A DNA stretch of 64,000 nt from Rhizobium laguerreae (GTDB taxonomy: Bacteria > Pseudomonadota > Alphaproteobacteria > Rhizobiales > Rhizobiaceae). Made by a program: the position numbers and the translations under genes. This document shows positions 42,847 through 51,619 of this stretch, one piece after another. A model generated the notes under the pieces. The model made no database searches. It saw only the letters and a list, made by a program, of their open reading frames with translations, and was not told where the DNA came from. The stretch spans positions 1 through 64,000 of the forward strand of contig NZ_MRDM01000008.1 in the NCBI RefSeq assembly GCF_002008165.1. The letters run 5' to 3'. Within the stretch, counting starts at the first letter, position 1. The number at the start of each line of letters is the position of its first letter.

Positions 42847-44676
42847 ATGGCATCGATCCAGCATAAGATCATCATTGCGAGCATCGCGATTTTCGCCCTG
42901 GCAGGTGGCGCCACGGGTGTCGGCATCTGGTCCGCGTCAATCCTCTCCGAAAACAACGCCGAGGTTGCCCGGACGGCGCATATTCTGCGCAACCACATGC
43001 AGGCCGACATGATGCATGACGCGCTGCGCTCGGATGCGCTCGCATCATTGCTGGCGTCCAATCCGGCAGCAGGCATCGATGTCGACACGGTGAAGGCGGA
43101 TCTGGCGGAGCATGAGGCGTCGTTCCGCGAGATGCTTGATGCCAACAAGGCTCTTGCCGCCGACGACAAGACGAAAACGATCCTTGCCAGCGTCGAACCT
43201 CCCCTGCTTGCCTATATCGCAAGCGCCACTCAGATCGTCGAACTTGCCGGTAAGGACCCTACGGCAGCTATGAAGGCATTGCCTGACTTCATGGCGCAGT
43301 TCTCGACGCTGGAAGCGGCGATGGAACAGGCCGGCGATCAGATCACGGCTGCATCCGAGGAAATTTCCAATCGCAGCTCTGATATAAATGCGTCGGTCGA
43401 TATTGTCCTGGAAGCCCTTTTGGCTTCGGCCGCGCTCTTCGCCTTTGGTCTCTATTTCCTCATCCGCAAGACCGTCACCAAGCCGATCCTTTCGCTTTCC
43501 GACGATATGCAAAGGCTTGCCGGCGGCGACACGGCGATTGCCTGCACCGGGATCGGCCGCACCGATGAAATCGGGACGATGGCGTCGGCCGTCGAAGTTT
43601 TCCGCCAAGCGGCGATTGCCAACAAGCAACTCGAAAAAGATGCCGAGGCCGCCCGATTGCAGGGTGAAACCGAGCGGGTCACGGCGCGAAAGCAGGCCGA
43701 CGAAGATGCAGCCGAACGGCTGCGGGCAGCGACATCAGGTCTCGCCGCAGGCCTGAAGAGGCTTGCATCCGGCGATCTCGCCTTCCAGATCGACGAGCCC
43801 TTCGCCCCAGACTTTGAGAACCTCCGGCATGATTTCAACATGTCGATCCGGCAGCTCGATCAGACGCTCGGCGCAATTGCGGCCGCCATTGCCGCGATCG
43901 ACGAAGGCACGCGGGAAATCGCATCCGGGGCCGGCGACCTGTCGAAAAGGACCGAACAGCAGGCGGCCTCTCTCGAAGAAACCGCCGCAGCGCTCGATCA
44001 GATCACCGCCAATGTCTCGAATTCGAGCAAGCGGACCGACGAGGCGCGCACTGAAGCGACCGATGCAAACCGCAATGCCGCCAAGTCTTCCGAGGTCGTC
44101 TCGCATGCCGAAGAGGCCATGCGCCGCATCGAGGCCTCGTCGCAGCAGATTTCCAGCATTATCGGCGTGATCGACGAGATCGCCTTCCAGACCAATCTGC
44201 TGGCGCTGAACGCCGGCGTCGAAGCGGCGCGGGCCGGCGACGCGGGCAAGGGTTTCGCCGTCGTCGCCCAGGAAGTCCGCGAACTCGCCCAGCGGTCGGC
44301 TCAGGCGGCCAAGGAAATCAAGGGCCACATTCAGAAATCCTCGGTGGAAGTGGAAAGCGGCGTCAAGCTGGTTCTCGACACCAGTCAGGTTCTGAAGGCG
44401 ATCAGCGAACAGATTGCCCGCATCAACCAGCACATGGATGCAATCGCCGTGTCGGCAAGAGAGCAGTCGACCGGCCTTGCCGAAGTCAATACTGCGGTCA
44501 ATTCCATGGATCAGGTGACCCAGCAGAACGCGGCAATGGTGGAGCAATCGACAGCGGCATCCGGTCATCTCGCCGAGGAAGCTGCCAGGCTGCGTGAACT
44601 TGTTTCCCGGTTCAGGCTTCAGGCGACAGCTTCGCCATCTGCAGCTGGACGCAGGGGTGGGCAGCTGGCGGCCTGA
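42847..44676 (+). CDS. methyl-accepting chemotaxis protein
   Basis: A 609-residue receptor. A first transmembrane helix (about residues 7-29) and a second (about 190-212) enclose a helical sensory region of about 160 residues with no recognised ligand motif. A HAMP domain follows (about 213-265), then a linker with a second HAMP-like part (about 300-350), and the signalling domain (about 365-580) with the conserved tip [23 protein letters not shown]. The end is short and does not carry the CheR pentapeptide (NWETF type). Probably membrane-bound and CheW/CheA-coupled; ligand unknown. It stands alone. Confidence 0.94.
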   Translation: MASIQHKIIIASIAIFALAGGATGVGIWSASILSENNAEVARTAHILRNHMQADMMHDALRSDALASLLASNPAAGIDVDTVKADLAEHEASFREMLDANKALAADDKTKTILASVEPPLLAYIASATQIVELAGKDPTAAMKALPDFMAQFSTLEAAMEQAGDQITAASEEISNRSSDINASVDIVLEALLASAALFAFGLYFLIRKTVTKPILSLSDDMQRLAGGDTAIACTGIGRTDEIGTMASAVEVFRQAAIANKQLEKDAEAARLQGETERVTARKQADEDAAERLRAATSGLAAGLKRLASGDLAFQIDEPFAPDFENLRHDFNMSIRQLDQTLGAIAAAIAAIDEGTREIASGAGDLSKRTEQQAASLEETAAALDQITANVSNSSKRTDEARTEATDANRNAAKSSEVVSHAEEAMRRIEASSQQISSIIGVIDEIAFQTNLLALNAGVEAARAGDAGKGFAVVAQEVRELAQRSAQAAKEIKGHIQKSSVEVESGVKLVLDTSQVLKAISEQIARINQHMDAIAVSAREQSTGLAEVNTAVNSMDQVTQQNAAMVEQSTAASGHLAEEAARLRELVSRFRLQATASPSAAGRRGGQLAA

Positions 44677-44863
44677 CGGCTGCTATCTGCTCACCAGTCT
44701 TCATTCCCAAGTCAAGCCGACACGACCGATCCGGCGGCGACGCCGGAGCCGGTCGCTTGCCGCATCGCAGCCATGCTTGAGATCAGGTTGAGCTTTGGCC
44801 GGGCATCGTGTAAAGCCGCAGCATTCCCGGACAAGACCCAGACTTTCAGCAAGGCGTGAACAT

Positions 44864-45553
44864 ATGGACGGCTTCGACCTCATCATCTTCGACTGCGACG
44901 GCGTTCTCGTCGATTCGGAAATCATCGCGGCTGAGGTCGAATCCGGACTTCTGACCGAAGCCGGATATCCGATCAGCGCCGAGGAAATGGGCGAGCGCTT
45001 CGCCGGCATGACATGGCGCAACATCCTGCTGCAGATCGAGCGCGAGGCGAGCATCCCGTTTTCGGCCTCCCTGCTCGACAAGTCGGAGCATCTGCTCGAC
45101 CTCAGATTGGCGCAGGACGTCCAAGCCATTCCCGGCGTCGAATTCGCTGTCTCCAGGCTGCCGATCAAGCGGTGCATCTGCTCGAATTCGAGCACCAAGC
45201 GGCTCGACATGATGCTGACCAAGGTGGGCCTCAAGCCGCTATTTGCGCCGAACATCTTTTCTGCCAAGGATCTTGGCCCCGACCGCGTCAAGCCGAAGCC
45301 CGACATCTTCCTGCACGGCGCAAGCCAGATGGGCGTTTCGCCTGACAAGGTTGTTGTGGTCGAGGATTCCGTTCACGGCGTGCATGCGGCCCGCGCCGCC
45401 GGCATGCGCGTCATCGGCTTTACCGGCGCCTCGCACAGCTATCCCGCCCATGCCGACAAATTGACGGATGCCGGCGCCGAAACGGCAATCTCCCGCATGA
45501 ACGACCTGCCGGGCGTCGTCGCCGCACTGGCGGCATGGGACAACGTTCTCTGA
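44864..45553 (+). CDS. HAD-superfamily phosphatase (phosphoglycolate/beta-phosphoglucomutase-like)
   Basis: A 229-residue HAD enzyme. Motif I is FDCDGVLVDSE, which has both catalytic aspartates. Motif II is CICSNSSTKR, motif III KPKPDIFL and motif IV VVVEDSVHGVHAARAAG. The cap domain (residues about 15-90) is of the helical subclass IA kind, typical of small sugar phosphatases such as YieH. Substrate not known. The start at 44864 has AAGGCG about ten bases upstream; the frame is open further but has no other start with a site. Confidence 0.9.
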   Translation: MDGFDLIIFDCDGVLVDSEIIAAEVESGLLTEAGYPISAEEMGERFAGMTWRNILLQIEREASIPFSASLLDKSEHLLDLRLAQDVQAIPGVEFAVSRLPIKRCICSNSSTKRLDMMLTKVGLKPLFAPNIFSAKDLGPDRVKPKPDIFLHGASQMGVSPDKVVVVEDSVHGVHAARAAGMRVIGFTGASHSYPAHADKLTDAGAETAISRMNDLPGVVAALAAWDNVL

Positions 45554-45723
45554 GGTGCTTCGAGCCCGCGATCCGCGGGCTATGCAGAGAGCATTCCGGT
45601 TTCTCCGAGTCACTGACGTAAGCGTTTGCGCTGGTGGCAACTGCCGCCAGACTTCGAGCTGCTACGCCAACGGCACGTGTCGATCGGATTCCGTGCGATC
45701 GATTTCGCGCGATTGAGATAATT

Positions 45724-45778
45724 GCTATTATATTGGCAATTATGTTCGATATCTGATATAAGCGCTATTATGTTCACA
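45724..45778. promoter_or_regulatory. direct repeats in the hipB promoter, probable operator
   Basis: GCTATTATATTGGCA (45724-45738) and GCTATTATGTTCACA (45764-45778) are close direct repeats set 40 bases apart, i.e. about four helical turns. A further ATTATGTTC lies between at 45739. The second copy overlaps the start of hipB. Such repeats before a hipB-type gene suggest binding of HipB and autorepression. Confidence 0.5.
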
Positions 45779-46069
45779 TTTAATATGACCTCTCCCGCTG
45801 AGGTGATCGGCGGCCTGTCGGAACGGATGAAGCGTCGGCGTATTGATGTCGGCCTCACGCAGAGGGAGCTAGCCATAAGGGCCGGCGTCTCCTACGGATC
45901 GCTAAGACTGTTCGAGGAGACGGGAAAGATTTCGCTCGAAGCTCTTGTGAAGATTGCCTTTGTTCTGGAAGCCGAAGCTGAGTTCGAGCACTTGTTTCCG
46001 CCTCGCCCGCCCAAGACAATTGACGATGTCATTGGCCGTCCTGTCAGGCAGAGGGTGCGCAAGAGATGA
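45770..46069 (+). CDS. hipB: HipB-like XRE-family antitoxin
   Basis: A 99-residue protein from the ATG at 45770 (a later ATG at 45785 also fits). The helix-turn-helix lies in SERMKRRRIDVGLTQRELAIRAGVSYGSLRLFEETGKISLEALVKIAFVL, a standard XRE/Cro-type domain. The C-terminal tail ends in RPVRQRVRKR. It overlaps hipA by four bases (ATGA) and represents the antitoxin/repressor partner. No Shine-Dalgarno is obvious; the upstream direct repeats could be its operators. A-T rich 5' region suggests recent arrival. Confidence 0.85.
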   Translation: MFTFNMTSPAEVIGGLSERMKRRRIDVGLTQRELAIRAGVSYGSLRLFEETGKISLEALVKIAFVLEAEAEFEHLFPPRPPKTIDDVIGRPVRQRVRKR

Positions 46070-47307
46070 CATTCAAGCCGATCCGAAAAATGAGCGTCGT
46101 TCTCGATCTCGTGGGGAGCGAGAGAAATTTGGGAACGCTTGCCTGGAGCAGCGACGAACGCCGGGCCTATTTTGAATATTCGGCGGAATTCCTCGCTGCG
46201 CCTTTGCCGGTGTCCCCCTTCAATTTAAAAGAAAATCCGGGCCTGATCGCGGCGCCGCGCGATCCGTTCGACGGACTCCACGGTTTGTTTAACGACAGTC
46301 TACCCGACGGATGGGGCCGCCTCCTGCTCGATCGCCGTCTTCAAAAGGCTGGTATCGACTATCACCTGCTCACCCCGCTGGATCGCCTTTCCGCGGTTGG
46401 AAAGACGGGAATGGGTGCGCTTTCATATATCCCCGAGCTAGCCGACGACGAAAGGAAACCGGCCGACGATATCGATTGGGATTGGTTCGTCGAGCAGGTC
46501 GACCTCGTCCACGCCGAGATGGACATTGCCGACATCGACACTCTGCAAGGCGCGCAGGGCGGCTCTGCGGGGGCACGTCCAAAAATCATGATAGGATTTA
46601 ACAAGGCCCAAAATAAATTCGCTCTGGACTACGGCCAGGACATGGAGCCCGGTTTTGATCGATGGATGGTAAAGGCGCGCGGTGTTGGCGACCCCGTCGA
46701 TATCGGGGTCGAGGAGCAGGCCTATGCTTTGATGGCACGCGCCGCAGGGCTGGAGATGGCAGAGACGCGGATATTCGACACCAGGAAAGGGAGCCGTCTT
46801 TTCGCCACCAAGCGATTTGATCGGACACCGGCCGGCCGGCTGCACATGCACACTGCCAGCGGCATCTTGAACGCCAGCCATCGACAGGCGTCGCTGAATT
46901 ACGGACAGCTCCATAAGCTGACACTCATGATGACACGTGACAGTTCCGAAGTTCTACGGATGTTTCGGCGCATGGTGTTCAACGTGTACGCCAGGAATCG
47001 AGACGACCACGCCAAGAACCACGCCTTCCTCATGAACGCTGACGGGCGATGGACCCTCTCTCCTGCTTATGACCTGACCTTCTCTTCGGGACCAGGAGGA
47101 GAACACAGCGTGGATATCGCAGGCGAAGGAAGAAACCCTGATATAAAGCACCTGCTGACAGTCTCCAGGCAAGCATCTATCTCTGATCAAGACGCGAGAG
47201 ATGTCATCGATCAGGTTCGCACCGCTATCGAAGGCTGGCAACAATTCGCAGAAAAAGCTGGCCTATCCAAATACCGTACAACCGAGCTTGACCGAATTCT
47301 GAACTAG
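46066..47307 (+). CDS. hipA: HipA-family serine/threonine kinase toxin
   Basis: A 413-residue HipA-type toxin. It has the N-terminal couple (residues about 8-110, LFNDSLPDGWGRLLLDRRL), the GGSAGARPK loop for ATP, the catalytic-type ARNRDDHAKNHAFL and the metal-binding LSPAYDL. HipA phosphorylates glutamyl-tRNA synthetase in E. coli and causes persistence; here the target is not known, and its length is slightly under that of E. coli HipA (440). All core motifs appear complete, so it is probably active. It overlaps hipB and ends 31 bases before a convergent lipoprotein gene. Confidence 0.93.
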   Translation: MTFKPIRKMSVVLDLVGSERNLGTLAWSSDERRAYFEYSAEFLAAPLPVSPFNLKENPGLIAAPRDPFDGLHGLFNDSLPDGWGRLLLDRRLQKAGIDYHLLTPLDRLSAVGKTGMGALSYIPELADDERKPADDIDWDWFVEQVDLVHAEMDIADIDTLQGAQGGSAGARPKIMIGFNKAQNKFALDYGQDMEPGFDRWMVKARGVGDPVDIGVEEQAYALMARAAGLEMAETRIFDTRKGSRLFATKRFDRTPAGRLHMHTASGILNASHRQASLNYGQLHKLTLMMTRDSSEVLRMFRRMVFNVYARNRDDHAKNHAFLMNADGRWTLSPAYDLTFSSGPGGEHSVDIAGEGRNPDIKHLLTVSRQASISDQDARDVIDQVRTAIEGWQQFAEKAGLSKYRTTELDRILN

Positions 47308-47338
47308 AAGGCCTGCTTCGTACGTTTCCTGGAATAAC

Positions 47339-47986
47339 TCAGCTGCTCTTCTTGGTCTTCGCGGGCTGGGTATCAAAGCCGATATTGACGCGCACCAGGG
47401 AGCCGGAGCCAACCGGCATCGTGATGCCGTCCTTGCGGAAGATGACCTGGGTGCCCGGCGCACCCGGCGGGATCTCGGTCGGGAATTTGGTGACTTCGGA
47501 ATAGAGCACGGTCTCGCCGTCGACGACGGAGATGCGGATCGGCAGCGTCACCGGACCGGGCGTGCCGGCCGGGCCGGTGATCAGGCGCAGCTGGGCAACG
47601 ATGGTCATCGTCAGGTTCGTGTCGTTCAGCGTGCACTGGCGGGTGTAATCGCCGACGGAGGCCTGGAAGACGATCTGCTGCGGATCGTCCTTCTTGCCCT
47701 TGGCATAGGTGCGGAAGATCGCATCCTGGTCACGCATGAAGATCTGCGGGCAGGCGCCCTGGACGACGGGAGCGACCGTGCCCTGCGCCGTCGTGGCGGT
47801 GCCGATCGAAGGATTGTTCGAGGACGGGTTGGCCGGCGCCAGCGGCATGATCTGGGCGGTGCCGTTCGGCTGGGTCGCCGGCGCAGCCGGCTTGCTGTCG
47901 CCACCTATGCCGAGCGAGTTGCAACCAGCGAGCAGGGCAAGAAAAGATGCGGAGACGATGAGACGCGAGACCTTGCCGAGCACCAT
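47339..47986 (-). CDS. lipoprotein of unknown function
   Basis: A 215-residue protein with a lipoprotein signal (SRLIVSASFLALLAGC, Cys22). A Pro/Asn/Ala/Ser-rich linker (residues about 30-75) leads to a beta-rich domain starting GACPQIFMRDQDAIFRTYAKGKKDDPQQIVFQASVGDYTRQC, with two cysteines likely forming a disulfide, and ending in ITMPVGSGSLVRVNIGFDTQPAKTKKSS. I do not know the family, but similar lipoproteins are common in rhizobia. It is divergent from thrC. Confidence 0.85.
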   Translation of the reverse strand: MVLGKVSRLIVSASFLALLAGCNSLGIGGDSKPAAPATQPNGTAQIMPLAPANPSSNNPSIGTATTAQGTVAPVVQGACPQIFMRDQDAIFRTYAKGKKDDPQQIVFQASVGDYTRQCTLNDTNLTMTIVAQLRLITGPAGTPGPVTLPIRISVVDGETVLYSEVTKFPTEIPPGAPGTQVIFRKDGITMPVGSGSLVRVNIGFDTQPAKTKKSS

Positions 47987-48252
47987 ATTCCATCCCTTGT
48001 ATAAGCGCTTCTTGGAGGCCCCATGTCTTTTCCGTGGGGCCTTTCACGACGGTTTGCGATGGTCTATATCAGCGGCGCAAACAAAAATCGATTGGGTCAG
48101 CGCCGTTTTGATGCACTTTTCGACGCCGGATGTGGGCAAGTTCAACAAGATAACGGCAATGCTAAGGCCCGAAGGCACCACCTTGCCGAATTCCGGCAGA
48201 CCGCACCAGGGCCGCGCCCGGCCGGATTCCCTCCAGCGATAGATCAAGGATG

Positions 48253-49674
48253 ATGAACGTGGACTATATCTCGACCCGCGGCGAGGCCCCTTCCCTCGGC
48301 TTTTGCGACGCCCTTTTGACGGGGCTGGCGCGCGACGGCGGGCTCTACGTTCCGCGCAAATGGCCGAGCTTTTCCAAGAAGCAGATCCGCGCACTCCGCG
48401 GCAAGACATATCAGGAAATCGCCTTCACCATCCTGTCGCCCTTCACCAATGGCGAGATCCCCGACGACAGGTTCCGGGCGATGATCGACGAGGCCTATGG
48501 CACCTTCCGCCACCCGGCAATCGCGCCGCTCGTCCAGACCGGACCGAACAGCTTCGTCATGGAGCTCTTCCACGGCACGACGCTCGCCTTCAAGGACGTG
48601 GCGATGCAACTACTCGCCCGGCTGATGGACTATGCGCTCGAAAAGCGCGGCGAGCGGGCGACGATCGTCGGCGCCACGTCGGGCGACACCGGCGGGGCAG
48701 CGATCGACGCCTTCGCGGGTCGTGAGCGCACCGACATCTTCATCCTTTTCCCGCATGGCAAGGTTTCGCCGGTGCAGCAGCGGCAGATGACGACCTCGTC
48801 GTCAGCCAATGTGCATGCGCTTGCCGTCGAGGGCAATTTCGACGATTGCCAGAACCTGGTAAAGGCGATGTTCAACGACGCGGCCTTCCGCGACAGGGTC
48901 GGCCTATCCGGCGTCAACTCGATCAACTGGGCGCGCATCATGGCCCAGATCGTCTATTATTTCACGGCGGCGGTGGCGCTCGGCGGACCGGACCGGAAGA
49001 TCTCGTTTACGGTGCCCACAGGCAATTTCGGCGATATATTCGCCGGCTACTGCGCCAAGCGCATGGGTCTGCCGATCGACCGGCTGGTGATCGCCACCAA
49101 CGAAAACGACATCCTGGCGCGGGCGCTGAAAACCGGCCGCTACGACATGAAGGCGGTCAAGGCGACGAGCTCGCCGTCGATGGACATCCAGATCTCGTCG
49201 AACTTCGAACGGCTGCTGTTCGAAGCCTATGACCGCGACGCATCGAAGGTGCGCGCGGCGATGGAAAGCCTCAAGCAATCCAACGGCTTCGAGATCGGCG
49301 CGCAAGCGCTGAATGCGATCCGCCGCGACTTCCGCTCCGGGCGCGCCAGCGAGAAACAAGTCGCCGAGACGATCCGCAAGACCCATGCCGAGACCGGTTA
49401 CCTGCTTGATCCGCATTCGGCGATCGGCGTCTTCGTCGCTGCCAAGAAAGAAAAGCCGAATACGCCGATGGTGACGCTTTCGACCGCGCATCCGGCGAAA
49501 TTCCCCGCCGCCGTAAAATCCGCCTGCGGTATTGACCCGGCGCTTCCGACGTGGCTTGCTGATCTGATGCAAAGGGAGGAGCGTTTCCAGATCATCAAAC
49601 CGGAGCTGAAAGCCGTTGAAAACTTTATCGGCAAGCACGCCCGCGGCGAGACGACAGCAGGCGCAGAAAGATAG
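48253..49674 (+). CDS. thrC: threonine synthase
   Basis: A 473-residue PLP enzyme that converts O-phosphohomoserine to threonine. The PLP lysine lies in LAFKDVAMQLL and the phosphate loop in ATSGDTGGAAID; SPVQQRQM and VPTGNFGDIFAGYCAKRMG are further family segments. The length matches the long type II threonine synthases. I prefer the ATG at 48253 (MNVDYISTRGEAPSLGF); an ATG at 48250 directly precedes it, with AAGGA upstream of both. Its stop lies three bases before the M16 peptidase gene, so the two are co-transcribed. Confidence 0.95.
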   Translation: MNVDYISTRGEAPSLGFCDALLTGLARDGGLYVPRKWPSFSKKQIRALRGKTYQEIAFTILSPFTNGEIPDDRFRAMIDEAYGTFRHPAIAPLVQTGPNSFVMELFHGTTLAFKDVAMQLLARLMDYALEKRGERATIVGATSGDTGGAAIDAFAGRERTDIFILFPHGKVSPVQQRQMTTSSSANVHALAVEGNFDDCQNLVKAMFNDAAFRDRVGLSGVNSINWARIMAQIVYYFTAAVALGGPDRKISFTVPTGNFGDIFAGYCAKRMGLPIDRLVIATNENDILARALKTGRYDMKAVKATSSPSMDIQISSNFERLLFEAYDRDASKVRAAMESLKQSNGFEIGAQALNAIRRDFRSGRASEKQVAETIRKTHAETGYLLDPHSAIGVFVAAKKEKPNTPMVTLSTAHPAKFPAAVKSACGIDPALPTWLADLMQREERFQIIKPELKAVENFIGKHARGETTAGAER

Positions 49675-49677
49675 CCA

Positions 49678-50976
49678 ATGACAGTTGAGTGCACCCGGCT
49701 GAAATCCGGGCTGACAGTAGTCACAGAGACCATGCCGCATCTTGAAAGCGTTGCGCTCGGAGTCTGGATCAAATCGGGATCGCGTAACGAGACGGACAAC
49801 GAGCACGGCATCGCTCACCTGCTCGAACACATGGCCTTCAAGGGCACGGCGCGCCGCACGGCCCGCCAGATTGCCGAGGAGATCGAGGATGTCGGCGGCG
49901 AAGTCAACGCCGCCACCTCGACCGAGACGACCTCCTATTACGCCCGCGTGCTCAAGGACTACGTGCCGCTCGCCGTCGATATCCTCGCCGACATCCTGAC
50001 GGAATCGGCCTTCGAGGAAGAGGAGCTGGAGCGCGAAAAGCAGGTGATCCTGCAGGAGATCAACGCCGCCAACGACACGCCCGACGACGTGGTGTTCGAC
50101 CGGTTCTCCGAGGTGGCCTATCGCGACCAGACGCTCGGCCGGGCGATTCTCGGCACGCCGGAGACCGTCGTCTCCTTCACGCCGCAGCAGATCCGCGGCT
50201 ATCTCAGCCGCAACTACACGACCGACCGCATGTTCGTGGTCGCCACCGGCGCCGTCGAGCATGAGGAATTCCTGCGCATGGTGGAAGATCGTTTCGCCAG
50301 TCTGCCGACGGCACCTTCCGCCCCGCCCGTCATGGACGCGGCGCGTTATATCGGCGGCAGCGTGCGTGAACCGCGCGACCTGATGGACGCGCAGATCCTG
50401 CTCGGCTTCGAAGGCAAGCCCTACCACGCCCGCGATTTCTATTGCTCGCAGATCCTCGCCAATATCCTTGGCGGCGGCATGTCGTCCAGGCTGTTCCAGG
50501 AGGTGCGTGAGTTCCGCGGCCTCTGTTATTCGGTCTATGCCTTTCACTGGGGCTTTTCCGACACCGGCATCTTCGGCATTCATGCCGCGACCGGCGGCGA
50601 AAACCTGCCGGAGCTGGTGCCCGTCATCATCGACGAGCTGCACAAGTCAGCCGATGCGATCCACCAGAACGAGATCGAGCGCGCCCGCGCCCAGATCCGC
50701 GCCCAGCTGTTGATGGGTGCGGAAAGCCCGGCTGCCCGCGCCGGCCAGATCGCCAGGCAGATGATGCTTTACGGCCGGCCGATCTCCAATCCGGAGATGA
50801 TGGAACGGCTGGAAGGCATCACCATCGAGCGGCTGACCGACCTTGCCGGCCGCCTGTTCTATGACACGGTTCCGACGCTGTCGGCGATCGGTCCGTTGGA
50901 ACAGCTCGCGCCGATGGAAGACATCACTGCCTCGCTTTCGGTCCCGGCGTCGAAGACGCTGCAGGCAAGCCGCTGA
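49678..50976 (+). CDS. M16-family zinc peptidase (processing-peptidase-like)
   Basis: A 432-residue insulinase-type peptidase. The inverted zinc motif HxxEH appears as HLLEHMAFKGT (residue about 46), with the second acidic ligand in the EEEELEREKQVILQEI segment. The C-terminal M16 half (about residues 200-420) follows with GGGMSSRLFQEVREFRGLCYSV, so both homologous domains are present in one chain. In rhizobia this enzyme usually follows thrC, as here (three-base spacing). Substrates are not known. Confidence 0.94.
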   Translation: MTVECTRLKSGLTVVTETMPHLESVALGVWIKSGSRNETDNEHGIAHLLEHMAFKGTARRTARQIAEEIEDVGGEVNAATSTETTSYYARVLKDYVPLAVDILADILTESAFEEEELEREKQVILQEINAANDTPDDVVFDRFSEVAYRDQTLGRAILGTPETVVSFTPQQIRGYLSRNYTTDRMFVVATGAVEHEEFLRMVEDRFASLPTAPSAPPVMDAARYIGGSVREPRDLMDAQILLGFEGKPYHARDFYCSQILANILGGGMSSRLFQEVREFRGLCYSVYAFHWGFSDTGIFGIHAATGGENLPELVPVIIDELHKSADAIHQNEIERARAQIRAQLLMGAESPAARAGQIARQMMLYGRPISNPEMMERLEGITIERLTDLAGRLFYDTVPTLSAIGPLEQLAPMEDITASLSVPASKTLQASR

Positions 50977-51004
50977 GCCGACGTCGTCCTGCCGGGAGTG
51001 ATCG

Positions 51005-51619
51005 ATGCCAAAATCGGTTTTTCGGTTCCTGCAGCGGCAGCCGGAAGCGGTGCAGCTGGAGAACGACAGATATCTCCTGCGCCTGCCGCGCTACCAGGAT
51101 TTCAACCAGTGGCACCGGCTGCGCGCCGACAGCCGCAAGTTCCTGGAACCCTGGGAGCCGACCTGGCGGCGCGACGAACTGACGGAGGGCGCCTACCGCG
51201 CCCGCGTCGTCCGCGGCAAGCAGGAATATGCCTCGGGCCAGGCGGTGCCGCTGTTCATTTTCCTGAAAGAGGACATGACGCTCATCGGCGGCGTCACCAT
51301 CGGCTACATCAGACGGGGTGCGGCGCAAAGCTGCATGATCGGCTACTGGATGGGCGAACGCCATGCCGGCCAGGGGCATATGTTCGCCGCCCTCCAATTG
51401 GTTATTCCTTACATCTTCACCGGGCTTGAGTTGCACCGTATCGAAGCAGCCTGTATTCCAGATAACGCGCGCAGCATCCGTCTGCTTGAAAAAGCCGGGT
51501 TTCAACAGGAAGGCTATCTGCGCGGGTATTTGAAGATCAACGGTCAGTGGCATGACCATGTGATGTTTTCACGTCTCGCCACCGATACGGATAAAGGCAG
51601 GAAAACCGACAGCCGATGA
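51005..51619 (+). CDS. GNAT-family acetyltransferase (RimJ-like)
   Basis: A 204-residue acetyltransferase. The acetyl-CoA-binding region is GYWMGERHAGQGHMFAALQLVIPYIFTGLELHRIEAACIPDNARSIRLLEKAGFQQEGYLRGYLKINGQWHDHVMFSRL, which matches the RimJ/RimL branch that acetylates protein N-termini, including the typical NxxSxxLLEKxGFxxEG element. The N-terminal 70 residues are less characteristic. It lies 28 bases after the M16 gene and overlaps the EAL gene by four bases, so it belongs to the thrC operon run. Confidence 0.9.
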   Translation: MPKSVFRFLQRQPEAVQLENDRYLLRLPRYQDFNQWHRLRADSRKFLEPWEPTWRRDELTEGAYRARVVRGKQEYASGQAVPLFIFLKEDMTLIGGVTIGYIRRGAAQSCMIGYWMGERHAGQGHMFAALQLVIPYIFTGLELHRIEAACIPDNARSIRLLEKAGFQQEGYLRGYLKINGQWHDHVMFSRLATDTDKGRKTDSR

